DNA of 64,000 nucleotides from Phenylobacterium sp. Root1290 (GTDB taxonomy: Bacteria; Pseudomonadota; Alphaproteobacteria; Caulobacterales; Caulobacteraceae). Positions 1 through 8,762 of the stretch are shown piece by piece. Position 1 is the stretch's first letter. Each line of letters starts with the position of its first letter. Both the position numbers and the translations under genes were made by a program. The stretch lies in contig NZ_LMEE01000001.1 of assembly GCF_001425305.1 (NCBI RefSeq), forward strand, positions 1,705,803-1,769,802, written 5' to 3'. Below the pieces are notes generated by a model. The model was not told the DNA's origin. It saw nothing but the letters and a program-made list of their open reading frames with translations, and ran no database searches.

Positions 1-2
1 GC

Positions 3-65
3 GAGGCCTGGGCCGAAGAGCGCCGCCGCCGCGCCGCCGATTTCGCCGAGCAGCGTAAAGCCTAG
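3..65 (+). CDS. C-terminal end of an unidentified protein (partial)
   Basis: The frame beginning at base 3 is open to a TAG at 63-65 and reads EAWAEERRRRAADFAEQRKA. It is rich in Arg, Glu and Ala, as in a charged helical tail. The start lies outside the window, so the product cannot be named. It converges on xerC, with about 68 bp between the two stops. That gap holds an imperfect CTCCCC/GGGGAG inverted repeat (88-93 and 103-108) that could be a weak terminator. Reality as a gene rests only on the open frame, its composition and the convergent layout. Confidence 0.45.
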   Translation, partial: EAWAEERRRRAADFAEQRKA

Positions 66-133
66 GCGCCAAGTCCGTCAGGCGTCGCTCCCCATCCCAG
101 GAGGGGAGAGGGGAGTTGATCAAAGGCCTAGCC

Positions 134-1063
134 TTATGCGTGCGGATGGGCCTTGGCGTAGGCGCTGAGCAGGGACGCCGCATCGACCTCGGTGTAGCGC
201 TGCGTCGTCGACAGCGAGGCGTGGCCCAGCAGTTCCTGGATCGAGCGCAGGTCCGCCCCCGCTCCCAGCAGGTGGGTGGCGAAAGAATGGCGCAGGGCGT
301 GCGGCGTGGCGCTGTCGGGCAGGCCCAGGCGCCCGCGCAGGATCTGCACCGTGGCCTGCACGTGACGCGGGCTCAAGGGACCGCCGCGCTTGGCGCGAAA
401 CAGCGGCGCATCGGGACCGAGCACGAAGGGCAGGTCGGCCAGATAGGCGTCGATCGCCTCGCGCACCGCCGGCAGCACCGGCACGATCCGGGTCTTGCCG
501 CCCTTGCCGAGGATCCGCAGCGTCTCAGGGACCGGCGCGTCGGAGCGCTTCAGCGACAGCGCCTCGGAGATCCGCAGGCCGCAGCCATAGAGCAGGGTCA
601 GCACCGCCTGGTCGCGGCTGACTTCCCAGTCGTCGCGGTCGGGGTCGAAGGCGGGCTCGGCGATCATGCCGACGGCCTGGTCCTCGCTGACCGGGCGCGG
701 CGCGGAGGGAACGACGCGCGGGCCGCGCACCAGGGCGATGGCGGCGTTGGGGGTGTCCAGCCGGCGGTCGAGGAAGCGGTGGAAGGTGCGGATCGCCGAC
801 AGCGATTGCGAGAGCGAGCGTGGCGACAGCGGATGGTCGCCCTGGCGCAGGTGCGCCAGCCAGGCGCGGATCTCGCTGGCGGCCAGGGACCCCATGTCGG
901 AGAGGCTGAGCGCCTCGCCGCGATGGCGTTCCAGAAAGCTGATGTAGCGGCCGCCGGCGAAGGCGTAGGCCTCGACCGTGCGGGGCGAGGCGCGGCGTTC
1001 CTTGGCCAGGTGCTCCAGCCATTGGGCGAGAGCCTGGCGGGCGGAGGTCACAGGACCGGCCAC
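134..1063 (-). CDS. xerC: Tyrosine recombinase XerC
   Basis: Site-specific tyrosine recombinase that, with XerD, resolves chromosome dimers at dif during division. The 309 residues match the usual ~300 length. An N-terminal SAM-like core-binding domain covers about residues 8-110 and the catalytic domain about 120-300. The catalytic set is complete: R164 (GLRISE), K187 (GKGGKTR), H255 and R258 (HALRHS), H281 (LGHAS) and nucleophile Y290. The start used is GTG at 1063, which makes a 16-bp overlap with the upstream DUF484 gene and implies translational coupling. XerC and XerD cannot be separated with certainty by eye, but the DUF484-xerC pairing favours XerC. Confidence 0.9.
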   Translation of the reverse strand: MAGPVTSARQALAQWLEHLAKERRASPRTVEAYAFAGGRYISFLERHRGEALSLSDMGSLAASEIRAWLAHLRQGDHPLSPRSLSQSLSAIRTFHRFLDRRLDTPNAAIALVRGPRVVPSAPRPVSEDQAVGMIAEPAFDPDRDDWEVSRDQAVLTLLYGCGLRISEALSLKRSDAPVPETLRILGKGGKTRIVPVLPAVREAIDAYLADLPFVLGPDAPLFRAKRGGPLSPRHVQATVQILRGRLGLPDSATPHALRHSFATHLLGAGADLRSIQELLGHASLSTTQRYTEVDAASLLSAYAKAHPHA

Positions 1064-1725
1064 CGCTCCGCAGTCCGCTCGACCACGCGGGCGAGGAAGG
1101 CGACCAGCTCGGCGCCCATGTCTTCGGTGAAGCCGTGCTCGTCGGCCGAGCCGAAGGCCAGCAGGCCCTCGCGCGAAGGCTCCCAGATCGCCATGCGGAC
1201 CATGGCCATCGAGCGGATCTGCGGCGCGCGATCGCCGAACAGGCCCAGCGCCACCGGCTCGAAGCCCATCAGCGCCACGCGGTCATGGCCGATGATCATG
1301 TCGATCTGGCCGTCGACCAGCATCCGCCAGCCGGCCGGGGTGCGTTCGGGGCCTTCCAGGGCGACCACGCCGCTGATCAGGCCGAACCGCAGTTGGGCCA
1401 GTTCGTCGACCCGGCGGGCCAGATCGGCGTGGTTGCGCGATTCCAGCATGTCCACGACCGCGCCGTGGGTCTGGGCCTGGGCGGCGAAGTTGGCGCGGGC
1501 GGTGGCTTCCAGATGCTTGCGGGCGCTCGACTCGCGCTTGTGGGCTTCATGCACCCGGGCCAGGGCCGCGGGGCCGAAGTCGATCACATTGGCGGCGTCT
1601 TCGCGCAGGCCAAGCTCGGCCAGCAGCGCGTTGTCGCCGCGCAGGAAATCAGGATTGTCGGACAGGAAGCGGCGAACCTCGCGGGGCTCAAGACCGTGTT
1701 CCTTCGCCTTCGCCCCGCCTTCCAT
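1048..1725 (-). CDS. DUF484 family protein
   Basis: 225-residue soluble protein of the DUF484 family. The N-terminal segment (EVRRFLSDNPDFL) is the family hallmark, followed by a helical stretch and a GAF-like C-terminal half (about residues 90-225). The biochemical role is not known. The family is typically encoded just upstream of xerC, as here, where the two reading frames overlap by 16 bp. The gene lies 17 bp downstream of the transaldolase stop on the same strand, so tal, DUF484 and xerC probably form one transcript. A regulatory or ligand-sensing role is inference from the GAF-like fold only. Confidence 0.8.
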   Translation of the reverse strand: MEGGAKAKEHGLEPREVRRFLSDNPDFLRGDNALLAELGLREDAANVIDFGPAALARVHEAHKRESSARKHLEATARANFAAQAQTHGAVVDMLESRNHADLARRVDELAQLRFGLISGVVALEGPERTPAGWRMLVDGQIDMIIGHDRVALMGFEPVALGLFGDRAPQIRSMAMVRMAIWEPSREGLLAFGSADEHGFTEDMGAELVAFLARVVERTAERWPVL

Positions 1726-1742
1726 ATGCCGCCCCCAGCGTT

Positions 1743-2396
1743 CTACAGGATGGACTGGCCCGTCTTGGCCCAGTCGCTCAGGAACTGTTCAAGACCCTTT
1801 TCGGTTAACGGGTGCTTGAAGAGGTCGGCGAAGACCGTGGGCGGAATGGTCGCGCAGTCGGCGCCGGCCAGGGCTGCGGCGGTGACATGGGCGGGCGTGC
1901 GGATCGACGCGGCCAGGATCTCGGTGTCGAAGCCGTAGTTGTCGTAGATCGCCCGGATCTCGGAGATCAGCTCCATGCCGTCGGCGCCGTAGTCGTCCAG
2001 GCGGCCGATGAACGGCGAGATGTAGCTGGCGCCGGCCTTGGCGGCGAGCAGGGCCTGGGCGGCCGAGAAGCACAGCGTGACGTTGGTCTGGATGCCCTGC
2101 ACCGCGAACTCGGCGGTGGCGATCAGGCCGTTGCGGGTCAGCGGCAGTTTCACGACGACGTTCGAGGCGATCGCGGCCAGCTTGGCGCCCTCGGCCAGCA
2201 TGCCCTCGACCTCGGTGGCGGCGACCTCGGCGCTCACCGGGCCCTCGACGAGCTCGCAAATCTCGGCGATGACCTCCAGCATGGGCCGCCCGGACTTGGC
2301 GATCAGCGTCGGGTTGGTGGTCACCCCGTCCACCAGGCCGGTGGCGGTGAGCTCCTTGAGCAGGCCAATGTCGGTGGTGTCGAGGAAGAGCTGCAT
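1743..2396 (-). CDS. tal: Transaldolase / fructose-6-phosphate aldolase-like
   Basis: 217-residue short-type transaldolase (TalB/FSA family), a TIM barrel of the non-oxidative pentose phosphate branch that moves a dihydroxyacetone unit between sugar phosphates. The opening [10 protein letters not shown] and the VTTNPTL segment are diagnostic. The Schiff-base lysine is K83 in VVVKLPLT. The open frame continues upstream over the 5' end of priA, but family alignment fixes the start at the ATG at 2396. It heads a likely tal-DUF484-xerC transcript and is divergent from priA with a 78-bp gap. Transaldolase and F6P aldolase activities differ by few residues, so the exact reaction is left open. Confidence 0.88.
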   Translation of the reverse strand: MQLFLDTTDIGLLKELTATGLVDGVTTNPTLIAKSGRPMLEVIAEICELVEGPVSAEVAATEVEGMLAEGAKLAAIASNVVVKLPLTRNGLIATAEFAVQGIQTNVTLCFSAAQALLAAKAGASYISPFIGRLDDYGADGMELISEIRAIYDNYGFDTEILAASIRTPAHVTAAALAGADCATIPPTVFADLFKHPLTEKGLEQFLSDWAKTGQSIL

Positions 2397-2474
2397 GGGT
2401 GACCTTCTAGCGCGGGGTTTCGCGCGCTCTTTACCGGTTGCAGCCCCCTCGGACCAGCCTATGTGGACGGGGCC

Positions 2475-4637
2475 ATGAGCCGCATCGCCTCCGTCCTTCT
2501 TCCCATGCCCCTGCCCGAGGCGTTCGACTACGCCGAGCCGGAAGGCATGGAGCTCGTGGTCGGCGACCAGGTGGCCGCGCCGCTGGGGCCGCGCCTGCTG
2601 CGCGGCGTCGTCGTCGCCCTGCGCGAGGGCGCCGGCGGCAATCGGCCGCTCAAGCCCCTCGACAGCAAGCTCGACTCCCCGCCGCTGCCGCCCGGCGCGA
2701 TCGAGTTCGTGCAGTGGGCGGCCCGCTATTCCGTCGATGCGCCGGGCCAGCCGCTGGCCATCGCCATCCGCGGCGCCCGCGCGCCCAAGGCCAAGCCCGA
2801 ACGCGTGCTGGAGGCCACCGGCGTCCTGCCGGCCCGCTCGACCCCGGCCCGGCTCAAGGTGCTGGAGGCCGCCGCGAGCGGTCCGCAGGCGCCCGCCGAT
2901 CTCGCCCGCGCCGCCGGCGTCTCGGCCGGGGTCGTCAAGGGCCTGGTCGACGAGGGGGCGCTGGCCCTGCGGCTGATCGAGGCCGAGGCCGGTTTTCCCG
3001 AGCCCGACCTCGCCCGCGCCGGCCACGACCTGAACCCCAGCCAAGCCGCCGCCGCCGAGGCGCTGAAGGCCATGGTCGCCGAGGGCGGCTTCAACGTCGC
3101 CCTGCTCGACGGCGTCACCGGCTCGGGCAAGACCGAGGTCTATCTGGAGGCGGTCGCCGCCGCCCTGGCCCGCGACCCCGCCGCCCAGGTGCTGGTCATG
3201 CTGCCGGAGATCGCCCTGACCCAGGCGGTGATCGCCAGGTTCGTGGAACGCTTCGGCGTGAAACCTGCCGAATGGCACTCCGACGTCGCCCCGCCGATGC
3301 GCCGCAGGACCTGGGACGCGGTCGCCACCGGCCGCGCCCGCATCGTCATCGGCGCCCGCTCTGCCCTGTTCCTGCCGTTCACCCGGCTGTCGCTGATCGT
3401 CGTCGATGAGGAGCACGACGGCTCCTACAAGCAGGACGAAGGCTTCATCTACCAGGCCCGCGACCTCTCGGTGATGCGCGGCAAGATCGAGGGCGCGGGC
3501 GTGATCCTGGCCTCGGCCACGCCGTCGCTGGAGAGCCTGCGCAACGCCGAGACCGGCCGCTATCGCTGGCTGAAGCTGACCAGCCGCCACGGGACGGCGC
3601 GCCTGCCCGACATCACCCTCATCGATCTCAAGGCGACGCCGCCGCCGCCGGGGCGCTGGCTCTCGCCGCCGCTGGTCGACGCGATGGGCGAGACCCTGGC
3701 CGCCGGCGAGCAGACCCTGCTGTTCCTCAACCGCCGCGGCTACGCCCCGCTGGTGCTCTGCAAGGCCTGCGGCGAGAAGCTGACCTCGCCCGACACCGAC
3801 TCATGGCTGGTCGAGCACCGCTACTCCGGCCGCCTGGTTTGCCACCTCACCGGCTTCTCGATGCCCAAGCCCGACAAGTGTCCGCACTGCGGGGCCAAGG
3901 ACAGCCTGACCTCGATCGGCCCGGGCGTGGAGCGGGTGGAGGAGGAGGCCCGCCACCTGTTCCCGGATGCGCGTATCGCGGTGTTCTCGTCCGACACGGT
4001 GTGGGACGCCAAGGAGGCCCGCCGCCTGGTCGACTCCATGGCGCAGGGCGAGATCGACATCCTGGTCGCCACCCAGGCCGCCGCCAAGGGCCACAACTTC
4101 CCGAAGCTGACCCTGGTGGGCGTGGTCGACGCCGACCTCGGCCTGCGCGGCGGGGATCTGCGCGCCGCCGAGCGCACCTATCAGCTGCTGGCCCAGGCCA
4201 CCGGGCGGGCCGGGCGCCGCGACCGCCCCGGCCGCGCGCTGCTGCAGACCTATGCGCCCGAGCACTCGGTGATGCAGGCGCTCAAGGCCCAGGACCGCGA
4301 CGCCTTCGTCGAGGCCGAGATGGCCGAGCGTGAGATCATGAAGCTGCCGCCGTTCGGGCGGCTGGGGGCGATCGTGGTCTCGGGCCCAGACGCCGCCGCC
4401 CTGGAGGCCTTCGCGCGCGAGATGGCCAAGGTCGCGCCCAACGCCGAAGGCGTCGAGGTCTACGGCCCCGCCGACGCGCCGCTCAGCCTCGTGCGCGGCC
4501 GGCGGCGCAAGCGGTTCCTGGTCCGGGCCGACCGCAATGTCGACCTCTCGGCCTACCTCGCCACCTGGCGTGCGCGCGTGCGGCCGCCCGGCGCGATCCG
4601 GATCGCCATCGACGTCGATCCGTACAGTTTTCTCTAG
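2475..4637 (+). CDS. priA: Primosomal replication protein N' (PriA helicase)
   Basis: 3'-5' DNA helicase that reloads the replisome at collapsed forks. The 720 residues contain the N-terminal DNA-binding domain, Walker A (GVTGSGKTE, near residue 220), the DEEH Walker B box and the C-terminal helicase motifs ([12 protein letters not shown]). The zinc-binding insert is atypical. It keeps CKAC and CPHC and one Cys in CHLTG, but the segments that usually supply the remaining three cysteines read SPDTDSW and HLTG, so five of the canonical eight are present. ATG 2475 is chosen over an upstream in-frame GTG (2463) because it begins the conserved [10 protein letters not shown] segment. Confidence 0.95.
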   Translation: MSRIASVLLPMPLPEAFDYAEPEGMELVVGDQVAAPLGPRLLRGVVVALREGAGGNRPLKPLDSKLDSPPLPPGAIEFVQWAARYSVDAPGQPLAIAIRGARAPKAKPERVLEATGVLPARSTPARLKVLEAAASGPQAPADLARAAGVSAGVVKGLVDEGALALRLIEAEAGFPEPDLARAGHDLNPSQAAAAEALKAMVAEGGFNVALLDGVTGSGKTEVYLEAVAAALARDPAAQVLVMLPEIALTQAVIARFVERFGVKPAEWHSDVAPPMRRRTWDAVATGRARIVIGARSALFLPFTRLSLIVVDEEHDGSYKQDEGFIYQARDLSVMRGKIEGAGVILASATPSLESLRNAETGRYRWLKLTSRHGTARLPDITLIDLKATPPPPGRWLSPPLVDAMGETLAAGEQTLLFLNRRGYAPLVLCKACGEKLTSPDTDSWLVEHRYSGRLVCHLTGFSMPKPDKCPHCGAKDSLTSIGPGVERVEEEARHLFPDARIAVFSSDTVWDAKEARRLVDSMAQGEIDILVATQAAAKGHNFPKLTLVGVVDADLGLRGGDLRAAERTYQLLAQATGRAGRRDRPGRALLQTYAPEHSVMQALKAQDRDAFVEAEMAEREIMKLPPFGRLGAIVVSGPDAAALEAFAREMAKVAPNAEGVEVYGPADAPLSLVRGRRRKRFLVRADRNVDLSAYLATWRARVRPPGAIRIAIDVDPYSFL

Positions 4638-4649
4638 AGCCGCCGAGTT

Positions 4650-4673
4650 CCTCCCCCGCCGGAGCGGGGGAGG
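4650..4673. terminator. Bidirectional hairpin between priA and terC
   Basis: Perfect 10-bp inverted repeat (CCTCCCCCGC, 4-base loop, GCGGGGGAGG) located 12 bp after the priA stop and 9 bp before the convergent terC stop. There is no clear U-tract. The position between converging genes fits a bidirectional terminator or mRNA-stabilising hairpin. The core resembles the C-rich palindromes at 10391, 56309 and 62047. Confidence 0.6.
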
Positions 4674-4682
4674 AGACAGCGC

Positions 4683-5489
4683 CTAGTGCTTGGTCGCGTC
4701 CTGGCCCAGGGCATCGCGCTTCTTGGCCGCGTTTCGGCTCCACATGTTCAGCCCCTCGACCAGGGCCGAGAACGCCATCGCCGCGTAGATGTAGCCCTTC
4801 GGCACATGCACGCCGAAGCCGTCGGCGATCAGCACCGTGCCGATCATCAGCAGGAAGCCCAGGGCCAGCATCACCACGGTCGGGTTGTTGTTGATGAAGT
4901 TGGCCAGCGGGTCGGCGGCCAGCAGCATCACGGTCACGGCCACGACCACCGCGATCACCATCACCGGCAGATGCTCGGTCATACCCACGGCGGTCAGGAT
5001 CGAGTCGATCGAGAACACCAGGTCCAGCATGATGATCTGGATGATGGCGGCGCCGAAGTTCTTGGCGACCGCCTTCTTGCTGTCGAACACGTCGTCGTTC
5101 GGGGTCGGGTCGACGGTGTGGTGGATTTCGGTCGTCGCCTTCCAGACCAGGAACAGGCCGCCGGCGATCAGGATCAGGTCGCGCCACGAGAACGCCAGCT
5201 CCCAGGCGGGCGTACCGTGCTCGTCCAGCGGCCCGGTCCAGGGCAGCTCGAACACCGGCGCGGTCAGGCCGACAATGAAGGCGAGGGTGGAGAGCAGCAC
5301 CAGGCGCATGATCAGGGCCAGGCTGATGCCGATGCGGCGGGCCTTGGTGCGGTGTTCGGGAGGGAGTTTGTTCGAGAGGATGGAAATGAAGATGAGGTTG
5401 TCGATGCCTAGGACCACCTCCATGACGATGAGCGTGATCAGCGCCGCCCACACGGCCGGATCAGCAGCTAGGGTCATAAGGGTATCCAT
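4683..5489 (-). CDS. TerC family integral membrane protein
   Basis: 268-residue polytopic membrane protein of the TerC family, associated with metal (tellurite, manganese) homeostasis. It shows the family signature in the first helix, [11 protein letters not shown], with acidic residues embedded in the membrane, and the repeat-related second signature [11 protein letters not shown]. About seven hydrophobic segments are visible. The gene stands alone, convergent with priA and followed upstream by an independent TetR gene. Substrate is not determinable from sequence, but Mn2+ export is the best-supported family role. Confidence 0.88.
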   Translation of the reverse strand: MDTLMTLAADPAVWAALITLIVMEVVLGIDNLIFISILSNKLPPEHRTKARRIGISLALIMRLVLLSTLAFIVGLTAPVFELPWTGPLDEHGTPAWELAFSWRDLILIAGGLFLVWKATTEIHHTVDPTPNDDVFDSKKAVAKNFGAAIIQIIMLDLVFSIDSILTAVGMTEHLPVMVIAVVVAVTVMLLAADPLANFINNNPTVVMLALGFLLMIGTVLIADGFGVHVPKGYIYAAMAFSALVEGLNMWSRNAAKKRDALGQDATKH

Positions 5490-5550
5490 CGAGGTCCTCT
5501 CGGTTGTTTGAAGAATCTATCGAGCCAACCGCGTCAGATAAGGTGGAGTT

Positions 5551-6129
5551 TCAGCGCCGCAAGCGGGTCATGGTCTCAACAAAGCTCGATTTCAGCCGCG
5601 CGAGCGCCTCAGGCGACTCCGACTGCCCCGCCCACACCACGCCGTAGTTCAGCGCGCCGTTGATCATCACGGCCAACGCCTCGTCCTCGCCCTCGAGGCT
5701 GCCCTCGGCGACCGCCGCCTTCACGCCCTCGATCAGCAGGCCAAAACCGTGGCGCCGGTCCATCTCGTTCCAGGCCTCCCAGCCCAGCACGCTGGGGGCG
5801 TCCAGGATCAGGATTCGGCGCACGTCCGGCGCGGCCATGAAGTCGAGAAAGCCCAGGCATCCGGCGACCAGCCCGTCGAAGGCCGTACCCTGCGCCTCGG
5901 CGTCGGTCTCGATCACCTGCTCTGCCTCGCCGTGCAGCTCCTCGCAGACCTGGGCGAACAACGCCTGCTTGTCGGCGAAGTGGTGATAGAGCGCCCCGCG
6001 CGTCACGCCCGCCGCCGCCAGGATCGCCTCGGTGCCCGTCGCCGCATAGCCCTGCGTGGCGAACAGTTCGCGCGCCGCCACGACCAGCCGCGCCCGCGTG
6101 GCCGTCGCCTTCTGCGCCTTCACGCCCAT
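5551..6129 (-). CDS. TetR/AcrR family transcriptional regulator
   Basis: 192-residue repressor-type regulator. The N-terminal helix-turn-helix is clear (ARELFATQGYAATG, then AAGVTRGALYHHFADK at about residues 30-50), followed by an alpha-helical ligand-binding domain. The open frame continues upstream to 6198, but the ATG at 6129 follows a GGGAAA box and precedes the conserved HTH by the usual distance. It is divergent from the VOC gene with 74 bp between start codons. A perfect palindrome (6149-6165) lies in that gap, so it very likely represses both genes. The inducer is unknown. Confidence 0.92.
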   Translation of the reverse strand: MGVKAQKATATRARLVVAARELFATQGYAATGTEAILAAAGVTRGALYHHFADKQALFAQVCEELHGEAEQVIETDAEAQGTAFDGLVAGCLGFLDFMAAPDVRRILILDAPSVLGWEAWNEMDRRHGFGLLIEGVKAAVAEGSLEGEDEALAVMINGALNYGVVWAGQSESPEALARLKSSFVETMTRLRR

Positions 6130-6143
6130 GAGACATTTCCCGT

Positions 6144-6172
6144 TTGACATACAGACTGTCTGTATCTTAACT
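6144..6172 (+). promoter_or_regulatory. Probable promoter of the VOC gene
   Basis: TTGACA (6144-6149) and TTAACT (6167-6172) are spaced by 17 bp, a good sigma70-type promoter for the + strand VOC gene that starts at 6204. The TetR-type palindrome occupies the spacer, so a bound dimer would block RNA polymerase. Confidence 0.6.
6149..6165. promoter_or_regulatory. TetR-type operator palindrome
   Basis: Perfect 17-bp palindrome, ATACAGAC-T-GTCTGTAT, in the 74-bp divergent region between the TetR and VOC genes. Length, symmetry and position are those of a TetR-family operator. It sits between the -35 and -10 boxes of the VOC promoter and 20 bp upstream of the tetR start codon, consistent with joint repression and autoregulation. 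Confidence 0.85.
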
Positions 6173-6203
6173 CGCCATCCAGACTGATCAAGGGACAAGC
6201 GCC

Positions 6204-6620
6204 ATGAAGTTCGTCGATCGCTATCCGATCATCGTCACGCCGAAGCTGCGCGAATGCCGCGACTTCTGGGTCGCGCGCCTGGGCTTCGAGGTCGCCTTCG
6301 AGGCCGACTGGTTCATCCTGCTGGCCGCCGACGGCGCCACCCTGGCCTTCATGCACCCTGACCACCCCTCCAGCCCGCCGGGGCCGGAGGTGTTCTCGGG
6401 TCGGGGCATGTGCTTCGAGCTTCAGGTCGAGGATGCGACCCTGGCCTATGAGGAGTGCCGCGGCCGGGGGCTGCAGGTCGTCTACGCCCTGGCCCAGGAG
6501 CCGTTCGGCCAGCTGCGCTTCGGCTTCTTCGACCCCTCCGGCCTCTGGGTCGATGTGGTCGAGCAGGTCGAGCCGGCCGAGGGGTTCTGGGACCGCTACA
6601 TGACGGCGGCCGCGCTCTAG
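6204..6620 (+). CDS. VOC-superfamily protein (glyoxalase/bleomycin-resistance fold)
   Basis: 138-residue single-chain member of the vicinal oxygen chelate superfamily with paired beta-alpha-beta-beta-beta modules. It opens with MKFVDRYPIIVTPKL, keeps the CRDFWVARLGFEVAF segment typical of lactoylglutathione lyase-like proteins, and ends with GFFDPSGLWVDVVEQ. Activities in the family range from glutathione transfer to ring cleavage and drug binding, so no reaction is assigned. The divergent TetR regulator and operator make it look like a small inducible detoxification unit. Its stop codon abuts a palindromic repeat beginning at 6621. Confidence 0.85.
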   Translation: MKFVDRYPIIVTPKLRECRDFWVARLGFEVAFEADWFILLAADGATLAFMHPDHPSSPPGPEVFSGRGMCFELQVEDATLAYEECRGRGLQVVYALAQEPFGQLRFGFFDPSGLWVDVVEQVEPAEGFWDRYMTAAAL

Positions 6621-6756
6621 GGTGTCATCCCGGTTTCGGCGTAGCCGAAGACCGGGACCCATTCGCGTCTGTGTTTCAGAACGGAGCGCCGCGTCGAATC
6701 CTGCGCCATCGGGTGTTCATGGGGCCCGGTCTTGCTGCGCAAACCGGGATGACGCC
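6621..6756. repeat. Composite palindromic repeat (BIME/REP-like), copy 1
   Basis: About 136 bp with two inverted arms. The left arm starts GGTGTCATCCCGG and the right arm ends CCGGGATGACGCC. Each arm itself folds as a stem of the type CCGGTTT...AGACCGGG. The right arm, read in reverse complement, is nearly identical to the left arm of the copy at 60200-60336, and the two other arms also match (both run into GGGACCCATTC). The element begins directly after the stop of the VOC gene. The second copy is in the opposite orientation, which marks a dispersed repeat family. Confidence 0.85.
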
Positions 6757-6909
6757 TCGGAGATCCTCCCTGGGGGAGCAGTGGCCCACCCGTAACCGAA
6801 TGGTGAGGCTTGCCCGCCTAAGCTCCCCGCCGGGGCTCGCCTGGTGCGCGAATTGCACTCGCCCCAAAAGCGTGCGCCGAGAACGGCGCCGGAACGGGAC
6901 GAAGCCGCC

Positions 6910-8010
6910 ATGAACGACGCCGCGAACATCCGCCAGCTCACCTCCCTGCGGTTCTTCGCCGCCTTCTGGGTCGTGCTGTTCCACTATTGGCCGAAGCTCG
7001 ACATCGACGCGGCGATCCCGCTCTTCGTCCAGAAAGGCTACCTGGGGGTGGAGCTGTTCTTCATCCTCTCGGGCTTCATCCTCTGTCATGTCTACCGGAC
7101 CAGCCTGGAGGAGGGGCGTTTCCGCTACGGCGCGTTCCTCTGGAACCGGTTGGCGCGGGTCTATCCGCTGCACCTGGCGACCTTGATCGGCATGATCGTC
7201 CTGGCCCTTGGGGCGCAGGCGGCCGGGTTCGGCATCGACTCAAACATTCTCTCCTGGGAATCGCTGCCGGCGAACTTGCTGCTGGTTCAGGCGTGGGGGT
7301 TGGCGCCGCAGGCCGCCTTCAACCATCCCTCATGGTCGATCTCGGCCGAGTGGTTCGCCTATCTCTCGTTCCCGCTGTTCGCCTGGGCGGCCCTGGCGTT
7401 GAAGAACCGTCCGCTGCTGGCGCTTGGCCTGGCGGTGGTTTTCCTCGCCAGCCTCTATGCGGTCTTCCAGCATCTGGCCGGCTTCCCGCTCACCCAGGCG
7501 ACCATTCAGTGGGGCGCTCTGCGCATCGTTCCGTGCTTCGCCCTGGGCTGCGCCCTGCACGCGCTCTGGCGCGCTCGACCCTCGCAGAATCGGGCGGGCG
7601 CCCTGGTCGGGGCCGGCGTTTCGACCCTCGCGGTGCTCATTTTTGCGGCGATCGCCGCCCCAGATGCCGTAATCGTGACCGCGCTGGGCGCCATGATCTT
7701 CTTCCTGGCGCGCATGGCGCAAACAGGATCTGAAACATTTGGTAACGCACAGCTCGTTTATTTGGGTGAGATCAGCTACTCGGTCTACATGGTTTGCGTG
7801 CCATGGAAGATTGTATTCGTGAACGCGGCGTCCAAAGTATTTGAGCTTAGTGACGAGCGCCTGCCCCTTTGGCTGTGGTTAGTTTTCCTGGGCGGGGTCG
7901 TTCCACTGGCCGCGGCTTCGTATCATCTTATCGAAAAGCCGGCTCGGACCCACATGAAGCTGTGGGCGGATGCGTGGGAGGCTAAGCGACCTTCCACCGC
8001 AGGCGCGTAA
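6910..8010 (+). CDS. Acyltransferase family 3 membrane protein (OafA/YrhL-like)
   Basis: 366-residue integral membrane O-acyltransferase that transfers acyl groups to surface or periplasmic carbohydrate. The N-terminal family motif RQLTSLRFFAAFWVVLFHYW carries the conserved His (H25), and about ten hydrophobic helices follow. ATG 6910 begins the motif; the open frame extends further upstream without support. Beyond about 7720 the coding sequence is noticeably AT-richer (GGATCTGAAACATTTGGTAA, GATTGTATTC), unlike its 5' half and its neighbours, which may reflect mosaic origin. The substrate is unknown. It precedes the CHAP gene by 68 bp. Confidence 0.9.
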   Translation: MNDAANIRQLTSLRFFAAFWVVLFHYWPKLDIDAAIPLFVQKGYLGVELFFILSGFILCHVYRTSLEEGRFRYGAFLWNRLARVYPLHLATLIGMIVLALGAQAAGFGIDSNILSWESLPANLLLVQAWGLAPQAAFNHPSWSISAEWFAYLSFPLFAWAALALKNRPLLALGLAVVFLASLYAVFQHLAGFPLTQATIQWGALRIVPCFALGCALHALWRARPSQNRAGALVGAGVSTLAVLIFAAIAAPDAVIVTALGAMIFFLARMAQTGSETFGNAQLVYLGEISYSVYMVCVPWKIVFVNAASKVFELSDERLPLWLWLVFLGGVVPLAAASYHLIEKPARTHMKLWADAWEAKRPSTAGA

Positions 8011-8078
8011 AGACTCTTTTCATCGCGCCATGAGATGGTTACCCCTTACGCCGTACTGCGTGGGGGAGTTCCCGTAAC

Positions 8079-8762
8079 ATGCTAAAACGACCGAGGGCCG
8101 TAATTGGATCCCTGGCCGCCGCGGCGGTTATGTTTTTCGCGCCGATCTCGGGCGCGATGGCCGACACCTATTGGCAGTGCGTCCCGTTCGCGCGGCTGAT
8201 CTCGGGCGTTCAGATCTATGGCGACGCCTGGACCTGGTGGCGCCAGGCCGTCGGCAAGTACGAAACTGGCTTCAGCCCCAAGGCGGGCGCCGTGCTGTGC
8301 TTCAAGCCTACCGGCAAGATGCGCCTCGGCCACGTCGCGGTGGTCAGCCAGGTGCTCACCGACCGCGTCATTCAGATCACCCACGCCAACTGGTCGCGCA
8401 TCGGCGGCACCCGAGGGCAGATCGAAAAGGACGTCACCGTCATCGACGTCTCGCCTGCCGGCGACTGGTCGCAGGTCAAGGTCTGGTACGATCCGGTGCG
8501 TGATCTCGGCTCGTCGACCTACCCGACCCACGGCTTCATCTACCAGGACGCCAACGCCCTGCGCATGGCCAGCAACGGCCTGAACGGCGCCCAGAGCGCG
8601 GTGATCGCCGTGGCCCAGGGCGCGGCCAGCCAGGTCGCCTCGGTCGTCCGTCCGGGCGCAGGCCCGCTCCAGATGCTGAGCCAGGCCGCCGACTCCACCG
8701 ACCGTATCGCCGCCCTCATCCAGGCCGCGACCCAGCGGAACGCCCCGACCGAGTCCAACTGA
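8079..8762 (+). CDS. Secreted CHAP-domain protein
   Basis: 227-residue exported protein. A Sec signal peptide spans about residues 1-28 (KRPRAVIGSLAAAAVMFF...GAMA). The CHAP (cysteine, histidine-dependent amidohydrolase/peptidase) domain follows at once, with the catalytic pair visible as C34 (YWQCVPFAR) and H85 (RLGHVAVVS) and a later ITHANWS segment supplying the polar third residue. Such enzymes cut peptidoglycan peptide bonds or act on glutathionyl-amines. The C-terminal ~60 residues are Ala/Gln-rich and probably unstructured. It could be a cell-wall remodelling enzyme or a secreted lysin. Confidence 0.88.
   Translation: MLKRPRAVIGSLAAAAVMFFAPISGAMADTYWQCVPFARLISGVQIYGDAWTWWRQAVGKYETGFSPKAGAVLCFKPTGKMRLGHVAVVSQVLTDRVIQITHANWSRIGGTRGQIEKDVTVIDVSPAGDWSQVKVWYDPVRDLGSSTYPTHGFIYQDANALRMASNGLNGAQSAVIAVAQGAASQVASVVRPGAGPLQMLSQAADSTDRIAALIQAATQRNAPTESN

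Noticed and set aside
116..1819. 567-residue plus-strand frame over xerC and DUF484
   Set aside because: Antisense to two recognised genes and low-complexity.
2397..3590. N-terminal extension of transaldolase (frame open to 3590)
   Set aside because: The extra ~400 residues are antisense to priA and unrelated to transaldolase; the family start is at 2396.
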